DNA of 64,000 nt from Ceratodon purpureus (lineage: Eukaryota; Streptophyta; Bryopsida; Pseudoditrichales; Ditrichaceae). The position numbers were made by a program, and so were the translations under genes. The DNA is taken from assembly GCA_014871385.1 (NCBI GenBank), contig CM026426.1:58713689-58777688 (forward strand). The letters run 5' to 3'. The first letter of the stretch is position 1. The number at the start of each line of letters is the position of its first letter. The notes under the pieces were generated by a model. That model had not been told where the DNA came from, did no database searches, and worked only from the letters and a program-made list of their open reading frames with translations. Positions 58,301 to 64,000 of this stretch are shown piece after piece.

Positions 58301-61300
58301 TATAAATCATCTCTTCGATGAAGTCCTACACGAGCTCGTTCAACAGCAAAAAAAGCAAGAGAGCACTAGCCCTACAATTCAAAAACCACACACATTTTTT
58401 AAATGCAACCTTTGAAACCACTACATAGGAGCTAAAGCTCACTAGAGACATGTGCTCCTCAACACCTTCCTCCAAATGAACCAACCCGCTCAACCTCTTC
58501 CAAAAACATCTACACCTTAGGATACACACCAGAGACCCAACCTACTAGAGGCTTATCCACCACAAATACAGTAAACATCCAACCGTGAACCAACCAACAA
58601 ACCCCTTCTACCAGCTACAAACCAACCTCTCTACAACCACATATGACAACCACATCTGTGGAAATCCTATCATCATACCATCACCATCCATCCACAAAAT
58701 TACAATTCCAACCATACTATCAAAGCCCCACAAGAATCCATTTGCGAAACCTAATCCAAAATCCCTCTTTGGAATCAAACAACTCCCTTCCACAGCTACG
58801 TAGATTGGGATTTTATAAACGCCGCAAAGTACAATAAATATCCCATGAATCCCACAATCCCACTAGGTCTTGCAAAAAGACCATGTTTCCTACTCATCTA
58901 CATAAGAAGTGGAACATTAGCTAAATATTGTTTCTTAATCCCGACCTAGTTAGCAAAACAAAAGATCAACCAAATGATGGACGATCTAGATTCAATGAAG
59001 AAGATTGACAACAAGATATCTAAAGGCTAAAGAAATTTAAGAAACATTTTGTGAACAATAGGGAAGATCAATATGCAATAGAAGATAACAAAGAGCAAAT
59101 GGATCTATTGAACATCATGAACTCCCATTTGGAACAAGAGAGAAATACAAATTTGAGCCTAAACCAAGATAGCGCCCCATCACAACACCCATCCTGCATC
59201 CAAACAATAGATTTTCACCTTACACATTCGGGATTCTACATTTTTAATTTACAATATCCAATCCAAACACCTACCATAGACAACAGGACCAATCAGTCAA
59301 CATAATAACACCAATTTTCTAAAATAATCTCTATCACACCATTAACAGACAAAACTCCAAAGAAGAAAGACAACAACCCAAGATAGACCTAAAACAATTC
59401 GGCTCACATACATATCTGCTAAAGGAAGTCTTCAAGTCGATAAAGAACAAGCCATGTACCTCTTAATAAAACTTGTACTTTTGATTTGACATTTACAAAA
59501 TTACATCTTTAAAGGGACAAAATACATAAAAAATCTAAAGTTTTTATTTTGTACGATACATGTAAATAGTGTCACGTCGTCTGCTTTGGTAAGACCACAC
59601 AAGTCAAAGGCTAATCATCGGAACCAAGCAATACAACTACACAAGCCGATCAAGTCTACAACACCACCTCAAATTTAGAGCATCTTCCAAACAACACCAC
59701 ACAGGGATCCCTTGTACTAGTCCAAAGATATGATAACAAGGATCCACTAACCTAGCCCATCTCTATACAAGAAGTGATCAAAATGTGAGCATCTACACCA
59801 TTACGCCTAAAAAGTAGCAGGGACAATTGACACAAATTTAATGGAAACTCATCACAATAAGTGATGGAGGGAAGTAATGATGGAGCTTAGAGTCATTGAA
59901 ATATTCCTTGTCTTCAGCTACCCCAACCAATTACACATGTTCTAGCAACAATCCCCAACTTCATATCTTTTTGACGGATGTTAATTTGGTGATGTCTTTG
60001 GTGAAGATGTTCCTCCAAGTGGTGCTGATGTTGGAGCCTTCAACAAAGTCGAGGCACACGTTGCGGTTTTTGTCATGGCTAGAGTGGGGTCAACCTTTGG
60101 TAATCTATTTCCTTTTGTTGTGAATGTCCTTGCTAACAGATGACGTGACACTTAGAGGAGTCTCATACACTTAGAGGAGTCTCCAAACTCTGTAGGAACT
60201 CAACAAAGGTGTACTGAGCAGCCATACTCAAAAGACAAACCTCTATATAACACTAATCATACCACTCAAAGGAGCTCAAATTTTGAAGCAAGTGCTCAAG
60301 ACAAGGTAAATTTGGCAGCCAAGCTTCAGCAAATATTTATCTTTAGCCCCATGATTTAAAAACAAAATAGAAAACCAAGCCAAAAATGCCCCCTTTTTGA
60401 CATCCATAGTGACACCTAAAGAAAAATAAAGAAAAATATGGGAAAAATCGACACCTGATACCTTTGCATATCCATTTAAAACATAAAAGAGCAATGCCGT
60501 AATAAGACAACAAACACATATTGAACCAATGAAGACCATCAGGACATGATAAGTTAGGGCAAAATCAATAAGGCGCTCCACACACACCAAGCACTTACGA
60601 AGCACACTACATCAAACCTACATTGGCTTAGACTTGCATTAACCATCACTTCATATGCTTTCTGATTTTTAATGGAATAGGTCCATAATTGAGTAGGAAA
60701 CATTAGTTTTTTTACTTTCTAACATGATGTTTAGATTGTTGTCTTGCATCTTAGGTCAGGTTAATCACCTATAAGAGCAATATCAAGACAATGAGAGTTT
60801 CAACAACAACCCGTGTAATCACATGAACAACACCACACATAACAACGTCCCCTAAATATAACGTGAACGACAACAACTAGCGCAAAACTCAACAAAAGGA
60901 TCAAGTGACCTACTACGAGCAACAAAGAAAATATGATGCAGCCAATTGACACCTCCTAGTGACATACAAAGAAAAGAGAAGTAGTTTCCCTCTCGCCTAC
61001 CTCTCCCATGTCCTTGTTTGTTTGCAGACAACACCAATCGCATCGCTAACAAAACAATTTGCAAAAGGTGGATAGTTTTGAAATTAGAAACAATGTATGC
61101 CACAAACAAAGGAGTTAGGCAAAGACGCATCACCACCACCAATCAACTGTTGACAAGTCATTGATACTACACCTAGAGTACCATCTGCCATCTCTCCACA
61201 TCTAGCTCCAAATCTTATGTCAACCACTTTTCTAAATGAGCTCTTTGGATGAATTATAAGTTTAGCACTTTCTTTTGGAACTAGAAAAAAAGGGATAGTA

Positions 61301-62282
61301 GCTACCACACTCATCCTTTAGGTAAATCTCGTGAAAATAGCCTTGAGGCCTCTTGTTGCCGAGACAACCAAAGTGATTTTTACCTCGTTGGTTTTTCTTG
61401 GTTACGTTTGTTTTAATGCCAATGGAGTTTTGAAGGCGAATGAAGGAAGAAGTAGGCAAAATCCATAAAGGATCTTTTGTTGAATCTGTGAGGTCAAGGT
61501 CTCAATTCCTTGTGACTTCAATTTCAAATCTAGTAGGTTTATAAAAAAACATTTTTTGTTGAAAAATATTTTTTATTTCAACTCTAACATTGGCTTTAAA
61601 GGTCGAGAATCGACCTTCTATTTTTGCTGCACCCAATTCGCCGAGCTCTGAACTTCTATTTTTGATTTAAAATTTTGTAACACCAAATTGACCAGGCTCT
61701 AGGTGTAAAGGGTTGAAGCCATTTAACTTTTAACCAATCACGAGTGAGGATTTCAGCCCTCTTACACGACTAATTGGAACGAATTGGACTGGCCCCTTAA
61801 TATAAAGCGGCCTTTAGTTTATATTTTGTGATCTTTTTGCTCATAATCCTTCATCTTATACTTATGGTGTTGTAATAGGCTTCTTCGGATAGCCCTGCAG
61901 CTGAGCAACAGTGATTTCAAAACTGGCTAAATTCGAGTAAATTTCCACCAAAAAAATGGAGCTGCTAAACATATTAAAGAAAAAAGTGATTTTTTATTTG
62001 AAATGTAGTGAGAATGCTCAACATGATATATTAAATGTAGCAACTTCACGAGGTGATATCAAAGAATATCATCATGGTATCACCTTAATATATTAAGGAT
62101 ATTGTTGGATATTATCGAGGTATTGTAAGTACTGTATGCACTGGCTAAGAGAAGCTTGAAACCATTTATGTGGGAGGTCACATAATGTTCTAAATGTCAA
62201 AAAATGTTCTGAGATCACTGGTGAGCAACGAATGGTACCATATCGGATGAGTTCCGATGGTGTGTCAGGATTGATGTGAGTT
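58301..62282. other. AT-rich region without a recognised gene
   Basis: Short open frames occur (58585-58803, 59051-59305, 60276-60605, 61084-61314), some Thr/Pro/Asn-rich, none recognised. The plus-strand frame at 59051-59305 is acidic and helix-like and may be a retroelement relic. Small structures include a perfect 8-bp-stem hairpin (aaggtcga gaa tcgacctt) near 61600 and two adjacent acacttagaggagtct copies near 60150-60180. Confidence 0.4.
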
Positions 62283-63130
62283 TCATGTTGTGGTGGTTGT
62301 ATTGTGGGATGTGGGTTTGTGAAAAGGTGGTGGTGGAGGATTTGAGAGGAGCAGGTTGGGTGGGTTTGTCTTTTGGTGGTATTGTGGCAGGATTGATGCG
62401 GAGTTTCTGAGAGTTTTGGAAGTTTTGGTGTGCTCGGGAGTGCAGGATTGGTAATCTGATTCAGGGATGTGGGTTTGTGAATAGGAGGTGGAGGATTTGA
62501 GGAGGGAAGGGTGGGTGATTGGTGTGTGGAGGAACATCGGTGATCGCAGTGGGGATGTAGGATGTGAAGAGAGGAGATGGAGGATGTGAGGAGAGGAGAG
62601 AAGGGTGGGTTTTGGACTTTGGGGGAGGTTTTCGTGGGTTTGTATGCAGGGAAGATGATGAGATTGTTGGGATCTGCGTTGTGTGATTATGGTTTGTGAA
62701 GAGGAGGTGGGGATGGGGAGTGGTGGTGGATTTTGATCATGGGTTCTGGGTTTTGTTATTTGGTGCAAGGAAATCGGAGACCAGGATCTAGGGTTTCGCA
62801 TGGGGAGAGAATTGTGCGAGTGATTGGTTCTGCGTTCGTGTCGTGGCTTCGAGCGGGTCGAATCCGGGTGGTGAGGCGTGGAGAAGAACGCGCTGTCGGA
62901 GCGGACATATGTTGTGATTCTGGATTCCACCTTCTGCATTGTCGTATTCCAGTCACGTGGGATGCAAGTGTCTGAATCCTTGAGTTTTGCTTCCGAAGGC
63001 CCGGATTGTTGCACGAAATCAAGGATCCGGAGCGGAGATGTGCAGGAGATGTTGAATATTGACAGAATTTTTGTGAGTTCAGCCCCGGGGATGCGGATGT
63101 GGAATGAGCTGCTATCGACTTTTCGATGAT
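62283..63130 (+). promoter_or_regulatory. G/T-skewed region upstream of the right-edge gene, possible promoter or leader
   Basis: The plus strand is strongly G/T-rich from 62283 to about 62720, with ggtggtgg-like and ggatttgagg-like repeats. This yields a 243-codon Pro/Ser/Thr/His frame on the minus strand that I regard as an artefact. From 62720 the composition becomes more balanced and GC-richer, as expected for a plant 5' region. Assignment is by position only. Confidence 0.25.
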
Positions 63131-63538
63131 TTTGTGGTCGGGTATGCTAGTCAGTGAAAGACAGCGTTTTCAGTTTTGTAGCAATTCATGAGCAATTCGT
63201 CGTCTCCGGAGCCAGTTTTAGAGATGCAGAGTGATTGCATATTGATGAAAGAGATTTGGGTCGTGAATCCACGTCCCAAATAAGGATATTTCACGGTTTG
63301 TTGTCCTCAGCAGCATTCTGCAATGAAGAGCTGGCGCAGATGGCTATGGAAATGACATAACCTAGAACTGTTGAAGCATGGCAGAGAGTGGCATTGGAAA
63401 CCCTGCGGTGGTTCTCTGTGTATGCTGGTAGGGATGATGCGTATTTGGATACAGTGGTTTATAGTTTTAGGATTAGTTAAAGTTTCTTACAGATCTCAGG
63501 CAAGGGTGTGGGCATAATAGTATCGAAATAGGAGGAAG

Positions 63539-64000
63539 ATGCGTTCAAGCACGGCGGGGATGCTGAAAGGTAGGTCGTCTGGTGGAACGCCTGCGGAGGC
63601 ACCCTTGATTGATTTCGGGGTTGATGACCACAACACAGGGCCTTTAGCATGGCCGGAACATGTATCTGGACAAGCGCAGGATGTGGATCCGTTCAGTTGG
63701 ACTACTGACGAGCTTTTCATCTCAGCCACATCGAAGGATCCATTTGGGTTTGAGGGCCACTTCACTGCGGCAATAACTTCAAATGACCCGTTTGAGCCGG
63801 TGGCACGAAGCTCAGGGAATGTAGACAACACAGTCTATGGGTTTGCGTTACAGAGTCTGGGACATGGGAGTGGGACCGACTTACTGACTGGCATGCCTCT
63901 TGTGGCGACCAGGGTCAGTGCACCTGCGAGCGTGAACTCATTTCTGGATTCTTCTGGTGTGGGGGATCTTCCCTGGGCAGCCGCATCCCCTTCTGGACAT
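63539..64000 (+). CDS. 5' part of an open gene with repeated DPF motifs, cut by the right edge
   Basis: An open frame starts at ATG 63539 (MRSSTAGMLKGRSSGGTPAE) and stays open to the window end, giving 154 codons. It is acidic and disordered-looking. DPF occurs three times in short acidic/aromatic contexts (DVDPFSW, KDPFGFEG, NDPFEPV), and PLIDFG is also present. Repeated DPF/DPW motifs are how endocytic accessory proteins bind adaptor appendage domains, so a clathrin-trafficking role is conceivable (inference). An upstream stop TAG at 63518 and a nearby acceptor-like cag at 63498 leave the true start open. The minus-strand frame at 63496-63831 is its shadow. Confidence 0.5.
   Translation, partial: MRSSTAGMLKGRSSGGTPAEAPLIDFGVDDHNTGPLAWPEHVSGQAQDVDPFSWTTDELFISATSKDPFGFEGHFTAAITSNDPFEPVARSSGNVDNTVYGFALQSLGHGSGTDLLTGMPLVATRVSAPASVNSFLDSSGVGDLPWAAASPSGH

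Noticed and set aside
62283-63014. A 243-codon Thr/Pro/Ser-rich minus-strand frame
   Set aside because: It arises from G/T-skewed repetitive plus-strand sequence and shows no protein family features.

Overview
This window looks like nuclear DNA of a land plant, probably a non-seed one (bryophyte, lycophyte or fern). Evidence for a plant: a NIMA-related kinase with a typical plant N-terminus and short phase-consistent introns, an SUVR-type SET-domain gene, a RanBP1 domain and a plant-type pseudouridine-kinase fragment. The non-seed placement rests on my recollection of the repeat families and is inference. Most of the window is AT-rich and gene-poor. Nearly all other coding sequence is decayed mobile-element or host-derived sequence broken by stops and frameshifts.

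Layout. 1-2024 (minus): 5' half of an apparently intact NEK-like kinase, cut by the left edge. 3.2-9.9 kb: AT-rich, no gene seen, one 171-bp tandem duplication. 9.9-16.7 kb: scattered minus-strand coding remnants and a 33-bp minisatellite. 16.7-24.4 kb: a candidate large MULE-like element with a SWIM-finger transposase pseudogene (minus), a second decayed gene (plus), a periodic array of palindrome-centred units, a 194-bp inverted repeat and a (TC)46 microsatellite. 25.4-26.7 kb: duplicated blocks, a poly-C tract and a gene relic. 28.0-30.9 kb (minus) and 32.9-36.5 kb (plus): two divergent transposase-like pseudogenes around a spacer with a 25-bp inverted repeat pair and five ~29-bp repeats. 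37.0-39.7 kb (minus): SUVR-like histone methyltransferase pseudogene. 39.6-41.0 kb: CACTA-type relic. 41.7-47.3 kb: a nearly complete piggyBac element with TTAA at both borders. 50.8-53.3 kb: interleaved exon fragments of RanBP1, a PfkB pseudouridine kinase and probably VPS2/CHMP2. 54.2-55.3 kb: unrecognised minus-strand relic. 56.6-58.3 kb: LINE 3' relic. 63.5 kb to the right edge: start of an open gene rich in DPF motifs.

Functional picture: only the two edge genes look like working host genes. The piggyBac transposase is one small frameshift in its core, plus N-terminal defects, from an open frame, so it is probably the youngest insertion. The most unusual structures are the palindrome array at 20.4-21.3 kb, the complete piggyBac element, and the mixed host-gene exon cluster at 50.8-53.3 kb.
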